Shown one piece after another: positions 45,233-54,529 of a stretch of DNA of 64,000 bases. Source of the DNA: Flavihumibacter profundi. Its GTDB lineage: Bacteria; Bacteroidota; Bacteroidia; Chitinophagales; Chitinophagaceae. Where the stretch lies: NCBI RefSeq assembly GCF_020076305.1, contig NZ_JAIQXE010000001.1:806001-870000 (forward strand). Direction: 5' to 3'. The notes beneath the pieces were generated by a model, which had not been told where the DNA came from, did not search any database, and saw nothing but the letters and a program-made list of their open reading frames with translations. Position 1 is the stretch's first letter; each line of letters starts with the position of its first letter. A program made the position numbers and the translations under genes.

Positions 45233-46738
45233 ATGGTTGTTTTATCAGCTGGACAAGTTAGGGCGTGGGACCAATATACCCTGCAACATGAGCCGGTATC
45301 TTCCGTTGACCTTATGGAAAGAGCCGCAAAGCGCTGCGTGGACTGGATGGAAAACCAGAAGATCCTCCAGCAACAGCAGTTTTATATTTTTTGCGGTAAA
45401 GGAAATAATGGCGGAGACGGGTTAGCCATTGCCAGAATGCTGCATGAAAAGGGGCGCCCAGTAGATGTTTTCATCCTTGAATTTGGACAATTAGGTACTG
45501 TTGAATTCCAACAGAATCTTCAATTGTTGCATAACCTTCCGGTTAATATTCATTTCCTGCAACCAGGTATCCCCTTACCTGTTATTCCAGAGACCTACAT
45601 AGTAATTGATGCTCTCCTGGGTACTGGAACAAATCGCGCCGTTGAAGGCAGAATGGCTGAATTAATTCAACACATTAACGAATCCGGGAACCCGGTCATC
45701 AGTATCGACCTTCCCAGTGGTCTCTTTGCAGACAGAAGTACATTACCCTATCCTGCCATTAAAGCAATCATAACACTTAGTTTTCAATGCTACAAACCAG
45801 CTTTACTGCTGGCGGAAAATGCTCCTTATTTTGGTAATATTGAATTGATTGATATTGGCTTGGATCCCCATTTCCTGACGACTATCCAGCCTGCTTATGA
45901 TTTGGTTGACCAAACCTTGGCTGCCAGTATCATTATTACCAGAAAATCCTTTGCCCATAAAGGCAATTTCGGACATGCATTATTGTTAGTAGGAGCAGCA
46001 GGTAAAATGGGTGCCGCTCTTTTGGCTGCAAAAGCTGCATTAAGATCGGGTACCGGACTACTCTCCTGCCTTATTCCGGAAAAGGGATTGATCGTTTTGC
46101 AAACTGCCCTCCCGGAAGCAATGGCAATAACTAAAGGAAACGATTTTCTTGCAGGTGACTTGCCTGACTTATCGCCATACAAGACAATTGGTTGCGGTCC
46201 GGGTATTGGAACTGCACAACAAACTTCAGCATTACTGGAACAATTGATTCAAAATTTTAACCGTCCAATAGTATTGGATGCTGATGCGATAAATATCCTC
46301 GCAATGCATTCAGGATGGCTGGGAAAAATTCCCCCTTTCTCTATTTTGACACCCCATCCTAAAGAGTTTGAAAGGCTGGCTGGTGCTTCTGTTAATGAAA
46401 GTGAACGATTGGGAAAAGCTATGGAATTAGCCCGCAAACACCAATTGATAATTGTATTAAAAGGCCATAGAAGTTTTATTGCCATGCCGGGTGGCAAGGC
46501 TTATTTCAACCTTAGTGGAAATGCTTCCATGGCCAAAGGAGGCAGTGGTGATGTATTAACAGGAATCCTTACAGGGTTATTGGCAAGAGGATATACACCT
46601 GACCAATCTGCTTTATTGGGTGTTTACCTGCATGGTTTATCTGGTGAATTGGCCAGTATTCAATGGGGAATGGAATCTGTATTAGCTACTGATATAATAG
46701 ATAATATTGGTAAAGCATTTATTCAGCTATCATTATAA
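45233..46738 (+). CDS. nnr: bifunctional NAD(P)H-hydrate repair enzyme
   Basis: The 501-residue enzyme repairs damaged NAD(P)HX. The N-terminal epimerase domain (about 1-215) has FCGKGNNGGDGLAIARML and VIDALLGTGTNRAVEG. The C-terminal ADP/ATP-dependent dehydratase domain (about 225-500) has GHALLLVGAAGKMGAALLAA and the nucleotide motif MAKGGSGDVLTGILTGLLA. The fused form is standard in bacteria. Confidence 0.96.
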   Translation: MVVLSAGQVRAWDQYTLQHEPVSSVDLMERAAKRCVDWMENQKILQQQQFYIFCGKGNNGGDGLAIARMLHEKGRPVDVFILEFGQLGTVEFQQNLQLLHNLPVNIHFLQPGIPLPVIPETYIVIDALLGTGTNRAVEGRMAELIQHINESGNPVISIDLPSGLFADRSTLPYPAIKAIITLSFQCYKPALLLAENAPYFGNIELIDIGLDPHFLTTIQPAYDLVDQTLAASIIITRKSFAHKGNFGHALLLVGAAGKMGAALLAAKAALRSGTGLLSCLIPEKGLIVLQTALPEAMAITKGNDFLAGDLPDLSPYKTIGCGPGIGTAQQTSALLEQLIQNFNRPIVLDADAINILAMHSGWLGKIPPFSILTPHPKEFERLAGASVNESERLGKAMELARKHQLIIVLKGHRSFIAMPGGKAYFNLSGNASMAKGGSGDVLTGILTGLLARGYTPDQSALLGVYLHGLSGELASIQWGMESVLATDIIDNIGKAFIQLSL

Positions 46739-46754
46739 ATATTTAACCCTTCAT

Positions 46755-47795
46755 ATGAAGTTTAGGAATATTTACGCTGCCTTACTTATCTTTTCTTCGT
46801 GGATTTTTTGTTCCTCTTGTAAACAGAATGAAGAAACGACCCAAGAGCAAAAGATTGTAAAAGATTATTTCACATCCCCCGAAACCGGGATTAAAACCGG
46901 TGGGGTTAAAATGGTTTCCATCCAAACACCAAAAGGGAAATTCAAAGTATGGACCAAGCAGTTTGGAAACAATCCAAAAATCCGGATGCTTTTATTGAAT
47001 GGTGGCCCAGGTGCAACCCATGAATATTTCGAATGCTTCGAAAACTTCCTTCCTTCCGAAGGGATAGAATTCATTTATTATGACCAACTAGGTTGTGGAA
47101 ACTCCGATAATCCCAATGATACTTCCATGTGGGACCTGCCCCGTTATGTGGAAGAAGTTGAACAGGTAAGGCAGGCGTTGGGATTGAATAAAGATAATTT
47201 CTTCCTGCTGGGTCATTCCTGGGGAGGAATACTGGCTTTGGAATATGCCTTAAAATATCAGGACCAGATGAAAGGGCTGATAATTTCCAACATGATGTCC
47301 AGTTGTCCGGATTACGGTAAATATGCTGAAAATGTGCTTGCCAGACAATTCGACCAAAAGGTCCTGGATACCATTAGGCAGATAGAGGCTAAAAAAGATT
47401 TCAGCAATCCTAAATACATGGAATTGCTGATGCCCAATTTTTATGAAAAACATATTTGCCGTATTCCTTTGGCGCAGTGGCCGGAGCCGGTGAGCCGTTC
47501 CTTGGGGAAAACAAACCAGTCCCTCTATGTTACAATGCAGGGCCCCAGTGAGTTTGGCATATCCGGAAAATTGGAACATTGGGACCGGAAAGCAGACCTG
47601 CCTAAATTAAAAGTACCTACACTTACTATTGGCGGCAAATACGATACTATGGATCCTGAACATATGAAATGGATGTCAACCCAAGTTCAAAATGGGACTT
47701 ATTTATTTTGCGAAAATGGCAGTCACATGAGTATGTATGATGACCAGGAAACCTATATGAAAGGATTGATCAGATTCCTGAAAACAGTGAATTGA
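46755..47795 (+). CDS. proline iminopeptidase-like alpha/beta-hydrolase lipoprotein
   Basis: The 346-residue product has a lipoprotein signal ending FCSSC (Cys22). It shows the HGGP-like oxyanion segment LLLNGGPGATHEYFE, the nucleophile elbow LLGHSWGGILALEYAL, the acid in IGGKYDTMDPEHM and the base in CENGSHMSMYDD. It resembles prolyl aminopeptidases (S33) that release N-terminal proline from peptides. The start at 46755 is chosen to give the lipobox; an upstream in-frame start would overlap nnr. Confidence 0.9.
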   Translation: MKFRNIYAALLIFSSWIFCSSCKQNEETTQEQKIVKDYFTSPETGIKTGGVKMVSIQTPKGKFKVWTKQFGNNPKIRMLLLNGGPGATHEYFECFENFLPSEGIEFIYYDQLGCGNSDNPNDTSMWDLPRYVEEVEQVRQALGLNKDNFFLLGHSWGGILALEYALKYQDQMKGLIISNMMSSCPDYGKYAENVLARQFDQKVLDTIRQIEAKKDFSNPKYMELLMPNFYEKHICRIPLAQWPEPVSRSLGKTNQSLYVTMQGPSEFGISGKLEHWDRKADLPKLKVPTLTIGGKYDTMDPEHMKWMSTQVQNGTYLFCENGSHMSMYDDQETYMKGLIRFLKTVN

Positions 47796-47811
47796 AAATT
47801 CCAGTTTAGAA

Positions 47812-48990
47812 TTACCATTTTACCACTGTAAAAACAATTCTCGAATAATTCATTTGCTCATACAAAATGCCAATTTTTTTTCTGCTTAAAATAACCATAT
47901 CGGAATAGGCGACGTGGTCGCTATTGCTGGTATTATTACCCTTATCGATAACCATACTTTTATTCCAGTTTTTTCCTTCATCGTAACTAATCCTTAAGGT
48001 TAGGTTATCCCGGAACAGGGTGTCGGCTGCATTGCAAAACGCGATAATATTCCTGTGTTTCCTGTAACGTAGTGTTAAGATACTGCCTTGGCAGACCGGG
48101 TCAGGAAGCTGATAATCAAAAAAAGTGGTGTCCCAGCTTTGCCCCCCATTACTACTGATACTTACTAACCTTGCCCGGGTTTCACCTTTCTGGTTACGAG
48201 TGTTCACCATCAGTCGGTTGCCTGATAATTCTGCAGCCATTGATTCATTTCCACCTGGTACGGGAATCACATCACTTAAATGAAATGTTTTTGTATGGTC
48301 ATCGGTATAAAATCCATGTGCTTTATAATCACTGAAATCTGGCAGTGGATTTCCTGCTGAATGATTACCCGCCACATAAATTCTACCCTTGTAAATACCG
48401 GTCTTCAATTGAATCGCATGTCCGGGTGTGTTGGCGTAACTTCTCCAATCATCAGGAAATGTATAGGACTGATTAATTTCCGGTTTATTAGGGCGATGTG
48501 TTGAAGCGGTTATATTTGTGGGGGGCGACCAGGTTAGTCCACCATCTGTTGAACTGATAAACCAGGATTCACGAAGCCCATTTCCTTTTCTGACTTCTCC
48601 TTCGAGGTTATTGCCACTGTTGTAAAAAAGGAATACTCTTCCATTTGGATAAGAGGGATCAGTCATATCCAAAACAGGTGCCGGATTGCCAGCCTGCAAA
48701 TTTCCAAAATCCACAATAGTTTGAAGCGGGGTCCAGGTTTGCCCCTTATTATTGCTTTTTTTCAAAACGATATTAATATCGCCAAAATCATCCACACCCT
48801 CAACCCTTCCTTCACAAAACGCCAAAAGCTTGCCATCAGGCAGACTTATGATTGCCGGAATACGGTAACTTTTGTATCCCTCTGTTCCTGCAATAAAAAC
48901 AGGGATAACTTCCTTCTGGGCTAAGGAAAAAAATGAGAACAGGAGGAATAATACACCAAACCCGATTCTTTTTGTGCAGTTAGATTCCAT
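47812..48990 (-). CDS. sialidase (GH33 exo-alpha-sialidase)
   Basis: The 392-residue secreted enzyme removes terminal sialic acids. After a signal peptide (GFGVLFLLFSFFSLAQ) comes the arginine motif YKSYRIPAIISLPDG. Asp-box repeats follow: SNNKGQTW, STDGGLTW, SSNGGQSW and SYDEGKNW. A second Arg (LRYRKHRNIIAF) and a late Tyr/Glu region complete the six-bladed propeller. The start at 48990 gives a good signal peptide; a longer reading would overlap the helicase gene upstream. No sialic-acid uptake or catabolism genes are nearby. Confidence 0.93.
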   Translation of the reverse strand: MESNCTKRIGFGVLFLLFSFFSLAQKEVIPVFIAGTEGYKSYRIPAIISLPDGKLLAFCEGRVEGVDDFGDINIVLKKSNNKGQTWTPLQTIVDFGNLQAGNPAPVLDMTDPSYPNGRVFLFYNSGNNLEGEVRKGNGLRESWFISSTDGGLTWSPPTNITASTHRPNKPEINQSYTFPDDWRSYANTPGHAIQLKTGIYKGRIYVAGNHSAGNPLPDFSDYKAHGFYTDDHTKTFHLSDVIPVPGGNESMAAELSGNRLMVNTRNQKGETRARLVSISSNGGQSWDTTFFDYQLPDPVCQGSILTLRYRKHRNIIAFCNAADTLFRDNLTLRISYDEGKNWNKSMVIDKGNNTSNSDHVAYSDMVILSRKKIGILYEQMNYSRIVFTVVKW

Positions 48991-49018
48991 ATTAAATATC
49001 GACTCCTTTACCGTAAGC

Positions 49019-50260
49019 CTATTTCTTTTTCTTTTTCCTTGCATTTGCAACAGCTTTTTTGTCATCTTCCAGCAACTGTCGCCAGTTGTCGTGGGGAACT
49101 TCTTCTGAAAAGCCTATAGTTTCACGGTATGCATCTTTATTGATTGTCATTTCCCTGATATCTTTACCGATATACTGCTGTATTTTTTCAAGAACCGGTT
49201 TTTCTTCCGTACTGCAAAAAGAAACTGCCTGGCCTTTATGAATACCTCGCCCGGTGCGGCCCACGCGGTGTACATAATTTTCAGGAAGATCGGGCAAATC
49301 ATAATTTACCACATAATCAACATTCGGGATATCAATACCTCGGGCATTCACATCGGTTGTTATCAGCATTTTTACTTCACCTTCCTTAAACTTGTCCATT
49401 ACCTGAAGCCGATCGTCCTGCTCCTTTCCACTATGCATAGTTATTGCAGTTATACCTACCCGTTGCATAGCCTGCATAACCCGTTCTGCCCGTACCTTGG
49501 TTCTCACAAAAACGAGAATTTTTTTATCGGGTAATTCTTTTACAAGCCGTTCCAGGAAAAACCTTTTATCATCCATTTCCACATAAGCTACAGCATGGCT
49601 CACATTTTTTGATACCGGATCCTGTGGCGATACTTGTATCCGGATTGGATTCCTGACCAGTGCATATGCAAGGTCTTTGATCTTTTCATCGATTGTTGCT
49701 GAGAAAAATAAAGTTTGATGTTCCCTTGGTAATAGCCTTTTTACATCCCTGATATCCCTGTTAAAACCAAGATCCAGCATATGATCGGCTTCATCAAGTA
49801 CTAATATGCGCACTGTACTCAGGTCAATAAACTTTTGGTTGATCAGGTCAAACATTCTACCGGGAGTTGCAATCAGTATGTCCACTCCCCTTTTCAACTG
49901 CCTGGTCTGCTCTTCCTGGTCCACACCTCCAAATAAACCCAGTATATTGAGATCAGTATATTGGCCAATTTGTTCAAAAACAGTTGCTATCTGTATTGCC
50001 AGTTCCCTCGTGGGCACCATTACAAGGCATCGAAGTTGGTGGCTTACCCTACGGTTTAACTGTTTTTGTTGCAACAGATGCAATACAGGAATGGCAAATG
50101 CTGCGGTTTTACCTGTTCCTGTTTGGGCGATGGCTAATACATCTTCTCCCTTAAGAATGGAAGGAATTGCCTTGAACTGGATATCTGTCGGCCGTTTAAA
50201 TCCCAGTTCGGCTAAACTCTCTTTGATATCAGGAGAAATATTGTATTGTTCGAATTTCAT
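49019..50260 (-). CDS. DEAD-box RNA helicase, RhlE type
   Basis: The 413-residue helicase has the Q motif (FKRPTDIQFKAIP), Walker A AQTGTGKTAAFAIP, PTRELAIQIA, TPGRMFDLI, the DEAD box ILVLDEADHMLDLGF, SAT (LFFSATID), and motif VI HRVGRTGRG. A short basic C-terminal tail (ARKKKKK) follows. Such helicases remodel ribosomal precursors and mRNAs, often at low temperature. It faces the MATE gene, each with a -7-like box close to its start. Confidence 0.94.
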   Translation of the reverse strand: MKFEQYNISPDIKESLAELGFKRPTDIQFKAIPSILKGEDVLAIAQTGTGKTAAFAIPVLHLLQQKQLNRRVSHQLRCLVMVPTRELAIQIATVFEQIGQYTDLNILGLFGGVDQEEQTRQLKRGVDILIATPGRMFDLINQKFIDLSTVRILVLDEADHMLDLGFNRDIRDVKRLLPREHQTLFFSATIDEKIKDLAYALVRNPIRIQVSPQDPVSKNVSHAVAYVEMDDKRFFLERLVKELPDKKILVFVRTKVRAERVMQAMQRVGITAITMHSGKEQDDRLQVMDKFKEGEVKMLITTDVNARGIDIPNVDYVVNYDLPDLPENYVHRVGRTGRGIHKGQAVSFCSTEEKPVLEKIQQYIGKDIREMTINKDAYRETIGFSEEVPHDNWRQLLEDDKKAVANARKKKKK

Positions 50261-50265
50261 GCCCC

Positions 50266-50273
50266 TAAAGGTA
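50266..50273 (-). promoter_or_regulatory. -7-like box of the DEAD-box gene
   Basis: On the minus strand TACCTTTA, one base off the TAnnTTTG consensus, ends 5 nt before the ATG. Confidence 0.4.
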
Positions 50274-50281
50274 GATTTTTT

Positions 50282-50289
50282 TACATTTG
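50282..50289 (+). promoter_or_regulatory. -7 box of the MATE gene
   Basis: TACATTTG followed by CCG is an exact TAnnTTTG match, 23 nt before the ATG at 50313. Confidence 0.5.
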
Positions 50290-50312
50290 CCGTCTTTTAA
50301 ACCATCAGGATC

Positions 50313-51635
50313 ATGTTGCGCAGAGAAGCATACAGCACTTTACAACTTGCTTTGCCGATTATTATCGGCGAGCTGGCGCAAATGGCCTTACATATTATTG
50401 ATGCGGCCATGGTGGGTGCAATAAGCTATAAACAACTTGCTGCCTCAGCACTTGTGCTGAATGCCATGAATATCCCATTTGTTTTAGGCATTGGTATGAC
50501 CATATCTGTATCCCAAATGGTTTCCATGGCTCATGGCCGCAAGGAGGTACTGCTGGTGTCCCATTACTTATTCAACGGGTTTCTACTTTGCACAATAACT
50601 GCCGTGTTGATTTTCGCACTTCTTTTCATTTTCCAACCCTTACTATTTCACCTGGGACAGGATCCTGAAGTTGTTCGTTTAGCCATGCCCTTTATGCGTT
50701 TGATGTCCTTTTCTATTATACCCATGCTGTTGTTTATGACCTTAAAACAGTTTACAGACGGACTGGAGTTTACCAAAACGGCCATGCTGCTTTCACTTTC
50801 AGGAATGCCAATAAACATCCTGCTAAACTGGTTACTAATTTATGGCAACTGGGGTTTTCCTCGACTGGAACTGGCCGGTGCGGGCTGGGCAACGCTCATA
50901 ACCAGGAGTATGTTATTTATAGTTCTTGGTATTATTATATGGAAGCATTCTACTTTTCGCATATACATCGCAGCAAGAAAAAGCCAGTGGATACTGAATA
51001 AAAAGACCCTTAAGGATTTGCTTCACATAGGGATTCCCAGCAGTTTACAAATTGGCATGGAGGCCGGTGCATTCGCAGTATCCGGAATCCTGATTGGGAC
51101 ATTCGGCGCGGTACCGCAGGCAGCCCACCAGATCGCATTGAGTTGTGCAGCATTCACCTTTATGGTGTCAATGGGATTAGCCCAGGCTGGTTCTATCAGG
51201 GTGAGTAATGCTTTCGGGAGAAATGACTGGACAAAAATATCAGTTATCGGCAGAAGTACCTTGCTAACTGCACTTGTTTATGGAATTTTCTGCGCAGTTT
51301 CTTTTGCTTTATTTCGTAACCAGCTTCCCTTATTTTTTAATAGTAATTATGATGTAATTCACCTTGCGGCTATGCTCCTGCTCTATGCAGCCGTATTCCA
51401 GATATCAGACGCCACTCAGGCCATTGGCGCTGGCTTATTGCGTGGCATTAAAGACGTAAGAGTTCCTACCGTTCTTGTTGGTATTGCATATTGGGTGGTT
51501 GGACTGCCACTGGGTTGTGTCCTGGGCTTTGTTTTTGGAATGGGCGCAAAAGGAATGTGGTTAGGATTTATTGCCGGGTTAACGCTTGCATCGGCTTTCC
51601 TGATCAGCCGTTTTTTGAAAATGAGCCGTAAATAA
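50313..51635 (+). CDS. MATE family multidrug/metabolite exporter
   Basis: The 440-residue inner-membrane transporter has 12 predicted helices in two related halves, as usual for MATE proteins driven by H+ or Na+. The opening LQLALPIIIGELAQMALHII DAAMVG and the second-half ISDATQAIGAGLLRGIKDV are typical, the latter resembling the Q-GxLRG signature of NorM relatives. Substrate is unknown. It converges on the AI-2E gene. Confidence 0.92.
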   Translation: MLRREAYSTLQLALPIIIGELAQMALHIIDAAMVGAISYKQLAASALVLNAMNIPFVLGIGMTISVSQMVSMAHGRKEVLLVSHYLFNGFLLCTITAVLIFALLFIFQPLLFHLGQDPEVVRLAMPFMRLMSFSIIPMLLFMTLKQFTDGLEFTKTAMLLSLSGMPINILLNWLLIYGNWGFPRLELAGAGWATLITRSMLFIVLGIIIWKHSTFRIYIAARKSQWILNKKTLKDLLHIGIPSSLQIGMEAGAFAVSGILIGTFGAVPQAAHQIALSCAAFTFMVSMGLAQAGSIRVSNAFGRNDWTKISVIGRSTLLTALVYGIFCAVSFALFRNQLPLFFNSNYDVIHLAAMLLLYAAVFQISDATQAIGAGLLRGIKDVRVPTVLVGIAYWVVGLPLGCVLGFVFGMGAKGMWLGFIAGLTLASAFLISRFLKMSRK

Positions 51636-51661
51636 GTACAGCCCACCAAAAGGGATCCGGT

Positions 51662-52687
51662 TCATTTATTGGAAATATCTTCAGCCTGGGTGAATTCATT
51701 TCGGTATATAGTAAATAATACCCCAATATAACTTACCAGCAATGGGCCAAAAATGATTCCTATAAAACCGAAAAGACTTAACCCGGAAATTACGCCAATA
51801 ATTGTAACTACCGGATGCACATTACCAATAGTTTTTAGCAGCGTCATTCTCGCCACAGAGTCAATATTTCCAGTAATGATAAGACTATAGAGCATAATAG
51901 CTGTGGCTTGCCAGTGTTGACCAATGGCATAAAGATAGATTACGATCGGAACCCAAATAATCATTGTACCTACTATTGGGAAAAACGCGAAAAGTCCGGT
52001 GAGTAAACCCCAAATCAGGAAGTCCGGCAGGTGGAAAATATAATAACCTATCGTAGCAATGATACCCTGTATGATGGAAATTAACGGTATACCAAGTGCA
52101 TTGGCTTTGATGTTTTTTTTAGTTTCAGTTACCAGCGTGTGGATGTTTTTTTCTTTTAGAGGCGTTATATGGTAAAAATAGTATTCAATAGTTTTCCCGT
52201 TTAACAACATATAATAAAGCAGGAAAAGCATCAGTACAAGGTTAAACAGCAGGTTTGTGGTGCTGTTAATAAGTCCGGGTATAGTTGCAGATAATTTACC
52301 AAAAAATGTATTAAGTGCAGTTGGGGATAGTAAATCGAGTCCCCACCTTTCCTGGATAATGGTTAACAGGTTTTTCGCAGGGTCAATAAATTTATCGGGG
52401 TGGCTTAAGTATTCATTAACGCGCGGGCTGAGTAATAATATTATAATGTAAAAAGGAACACCTAGAATTACCAGGTAAAAAAAAAGAAATAAACCAGCTG
52501 TCCAACCTTTGCGCCATTTCCTTTGATATACCAGATGGAAATATTTTTCCCGGCTAAGTATATATAAAGTTATTGTACCTAAAATGCCCGGAATAAATGC
52601 ATTCAGCGAAATGAAAAGCACTGCAATAAGTGACAGGATTATTCCCAGCAGTAATAATTGTCTAAGGTGTTGGTTAAATTCTCTCAT
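51662..52687 (-). CDS. AI-2E family transporter / PerM-like permease
   Basis: The 341-residue protein has about eight transmembrane segments, with the paired N-terminal helices (LLLLGIILSLIAVLFISLNA) and a large soluble loop at about 95-150. Conserved motifs include YYMLLNGKTIEYYFY, IQGIIATIGYYIFHLPDFLI and LFGFIGIIFGPLLVSYIGVL near the end. The family includes TqsA and Na+/H+ antiporters, so the autoinducer name is only a family label. It is the last gene of a minus-strand run with RidA and dipeptidase. Confidence 0.88.
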   Translation of the reverse strand: MREFNQHLRQLLLLGIILSLIAVLFISLNAFIPGILGTITLYILSREKYFHLVYQRKWRKGWTAGLFLFFYLVILGVPFYIIILLLSPRVNEYLSHPDKFIDPAKNLLTIIQERWGLDLLSPTALNTFFGKLSATIPGLINSTTNLLFNLVLMLFLLYYMLLNGKTIEYYFYHITPLKEKNIHTLVTETKKNIKANALGIPLISIIQGIIATIGYYIFHLPDFLIWGLLTGLFAFFPIVGTMIIWVPIVIYLYAIGQHWQATAIMLYSLIITGNIDSVARMTLLKTIGNVHPVVTIIGVISGLSLFGFIGIIFGPLLVSYIGVLFTIYRNEFTQAEDISNK

Positions 52688-52712
52688 GAAAAAAATTGGC
52701 CGGTGTCAATTA

Positions 52713-53783
52713 TTATTTCCAGGTTTCCCGCAGGAAACGGATCCAGTTACCATGCATAATATTTTCAATTTCCAGTTGTCCGTACCCCCTCTTTTTAAGT
52801 AGTGTTATAAAGATTTGAAGGTCGGCAATACTGTTAAGGTCATATGGGGCTTGTTCCTTTCCATATCCGCCATCAAGGTCTGATCCCATTCCAACGTGAA
52901 GGCAATTTCCTGCAAGCTGGCAAATATGATCAATATGGTCCACTAAGACTTCCATTTTACATTGCATCGATACTGGCTCAGAAACACCTCTGATCCAATC
53001 AGGTACCATCATCCAGGCATCGAGCACTCCTCCTATAACTGCATCTCTTTCGATCAATGCCCTGATCTGGTCGTCACTGAATTGTCGATTATGGTTAACA
53101 AGACTTCGGCAATTATTATGGCTCGCCCAAACCCTTCCATTAAAATGATCCAGCGCTTCCCAGAAACTGTCATCACACAAATGCGTTGCATCTAAGATAA
53201 TATTCAATCGCTCCATTTCCTTTAGGAGGTCCTGGCCTGCAGCACCCATAAACCCAGTAGCATCAGTTCCCTGTGCATAACGACCGGGACCATAATGCGC
53301 CGGACCGATTGCTCTTAGTCCGTAGGAATATGCTTTTTCGACGTAAGACAAATCGATGATCGAATCCGCTCCTTCCAGGCTCAGGATATAACCGATTGGT
53401 TTTTTTATGTTGTCTATTCCATTATTCCACAATTGCAGGTGTTTCTCAAGAGAGAGTTTGTCATATACCTGAACCATTTCCCCTGCTGCTTCCATTGTTT
53501 TGTACCATGCCAGTTGTCCCTGGGTCTGTGCCCAGGCTTGTTCAGGTGAATGCCAGCCTGGAAGAGGGTTCTCAGGTGAAACATACCTGGCAATCTGCGT
53601 AGCAACTACAAGGCCGATATTTCCTTTCCGGAGTTCGGGTAACGATACAACAGCATTACCCCTGTCGCGTTTGTCTGTCAGGCCTTTTTCCCTTTCATTG
53701 ATGGTGGCAACCGGTAACTTCAGGTCGCGGTTCCATTCCATTGCATTCATGCTTAAGTCGAGGTGGGCATCAAATATAAACAT
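52713..53783 (-). CDS. membrane dipeptidase (peptidase M19)
   Basis: The 356-residue enzyme is of the renal-dipeptidase type, a binuclear zinc hydrolase of dipeptides, often with D-amino acids. It begins MFIFDAHLDLSMNAMEWNRD, with His7 and Asp9 as the first zinc ligands. It also has LSLEGADSIIDLSYVEK with the bridging Glu, ILDATHLCDDSFWEALDHF, VWASHNNCRSL and MGSDLDGGYG. The N terminus has no signal peptide. It is 9 bp after RidA and 25 bp before the AI-2E gene, so the three are probably one operon. Confidence 0.92.
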   Translation of the reverse strand: MFIFDAHLDLSMNAMEWNRDLKLPVATINEREKGLTDKRDRGNAVVSLPELRKGNIGLVVATQIARYVSPENPLPGWHSPEQAWAQTQGQLAWYKTMEAAGEMVQVYDKLSLEKHLQLWNNGIDNIKKPIGYILSLEGADSIIDLSYVEKAYSYGLRAIGPAHYGPGRYAQGTDATGFMGAAGQDLLKEMERLNIILDATHLCDDSFWEALDHFNGRVWASHNNCRSLVNHNRQFSDDQIRALIERDAVIGGVLDAWMMVPDWIRGVSEPVSMQCKMEVLVDHIDHICQLAGNCLHVGMGSDLDGGYGKEQAPYDLNSIADLQIFITLLKKRGYGQLEIENIMHGNWIRFLRETWK

Positions 53784-53792
53784 ATCATCAAT

Positions 53793-54263
53793 TTAATATA
53801 ATTCAAACAAGGCTTCAATTTCAACCGGAATATTTCCTGGAAGCGATCCCATGCCAACCGCGCTCCGGACACCAATGCCGTTATCGTCGCCCCAAACTTT
53901 GGCAAATAATTCACTACAGCCATTAATTACATATGGATGTTGTTCAAAATCGGAAGGACAGCTGACCATACCCAGCACTTTTATCACGCGTTTGATTTTA
54001 TTCAGGCTGCCCAGGTTATTTTTTAATGTAGATAAAATAGTTAATCCAACCTGTAATGCAGCGATTTTACCTTCTTCGACTGTTAGCGTATCGCCTACCC
54101 TTCCTTTTATCATGCTGCTGTCAATATTCACAGGACCGTGACCGGAAACATACACATACTTGCCATCTACCAGGAAAGGTTTATAAACTCCCATTGGCGT
54201 GGGTGCAGGAGGAAGCTGGTAACCCAATTCTATTAACTGTTGGTCTGCATTATTATTTTCCAT
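53793..54263 (-). CDS. RidA-family protein (YjgF/YER057c)
   Basis: The 156-residue protein is a member of the RidA group, which hydrolyses reactive enamine/imine intermediates. It shows YKPFLVDGKYVYVSGHGPVN, KIAALQVGLTILSTLKNNLG, and the conserved Arg in GVRSAVGMGSLPGNIPVEIE. It is longer than the archetype (about 128) because of N-terminal and mid insertions, as in one RidA subgroup. It leads the RidA-dipeptidase-permease run, suggesting an amino-acid role. Confidence 0.92.
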   Translation of the reverse strand: MENNNADQQLIELGYQLPPAPTPMGVYKPFLVDGKYVYVSGHGPVNIDSSMIKGRVGDTLTVEEGKIAALQVGLTILSTLKNNLGSLNKIKRVIKVLGMVSCPSDFEQHPYVINGCSELFAKVWGDDNGIGVRSAVGMGSLPGNIPVEIEALFELY

Positions 54264-54458
54264 TCACGATTTTTTGGGGAAGTTAGGCAAAATGACACTA
54301 CAATTGATACCTCTGGCAATTACTATGATATGTGAATTGGCAACAAAAGAATCCATGCTTGAAAAATCTGCAGGAGATAAACCGGTTACAGTTTTGACCT
54401 AAGTAAAAAGGGCAGCATAGAAATGCCGCCCGTCAACGATTGCATGCTACAAGTAAAG

Positions 54459-54529
54459 ACATCCCGGAAGGATTCGAACCATCGTAAAAGGTTTTGCAGA
54501 CCTTTACCTAACCACTCGGCCACGAGATG
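54459..54529 (-). tRNA. tRNA-Cys (GCA)
   Basis: The 71-nt cloverleaf has acceptor CATCTCG/CGGGATG with one G-U pair and discriminator U73, the identity base for cysteine. The anticodon stem is AAGGT/ACCTT, the loop is CTGCAAA with GCA, and the T loop is TTCGAAT. The T stem GATGG/CCTTC contains a central T-T mismatch. CCA is not encoded. Its 5' 26 nt overlap the 3' end of the desaturase-family coding region, and no TAnnTTTG promoter precedes it. Confidence 0.9.
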
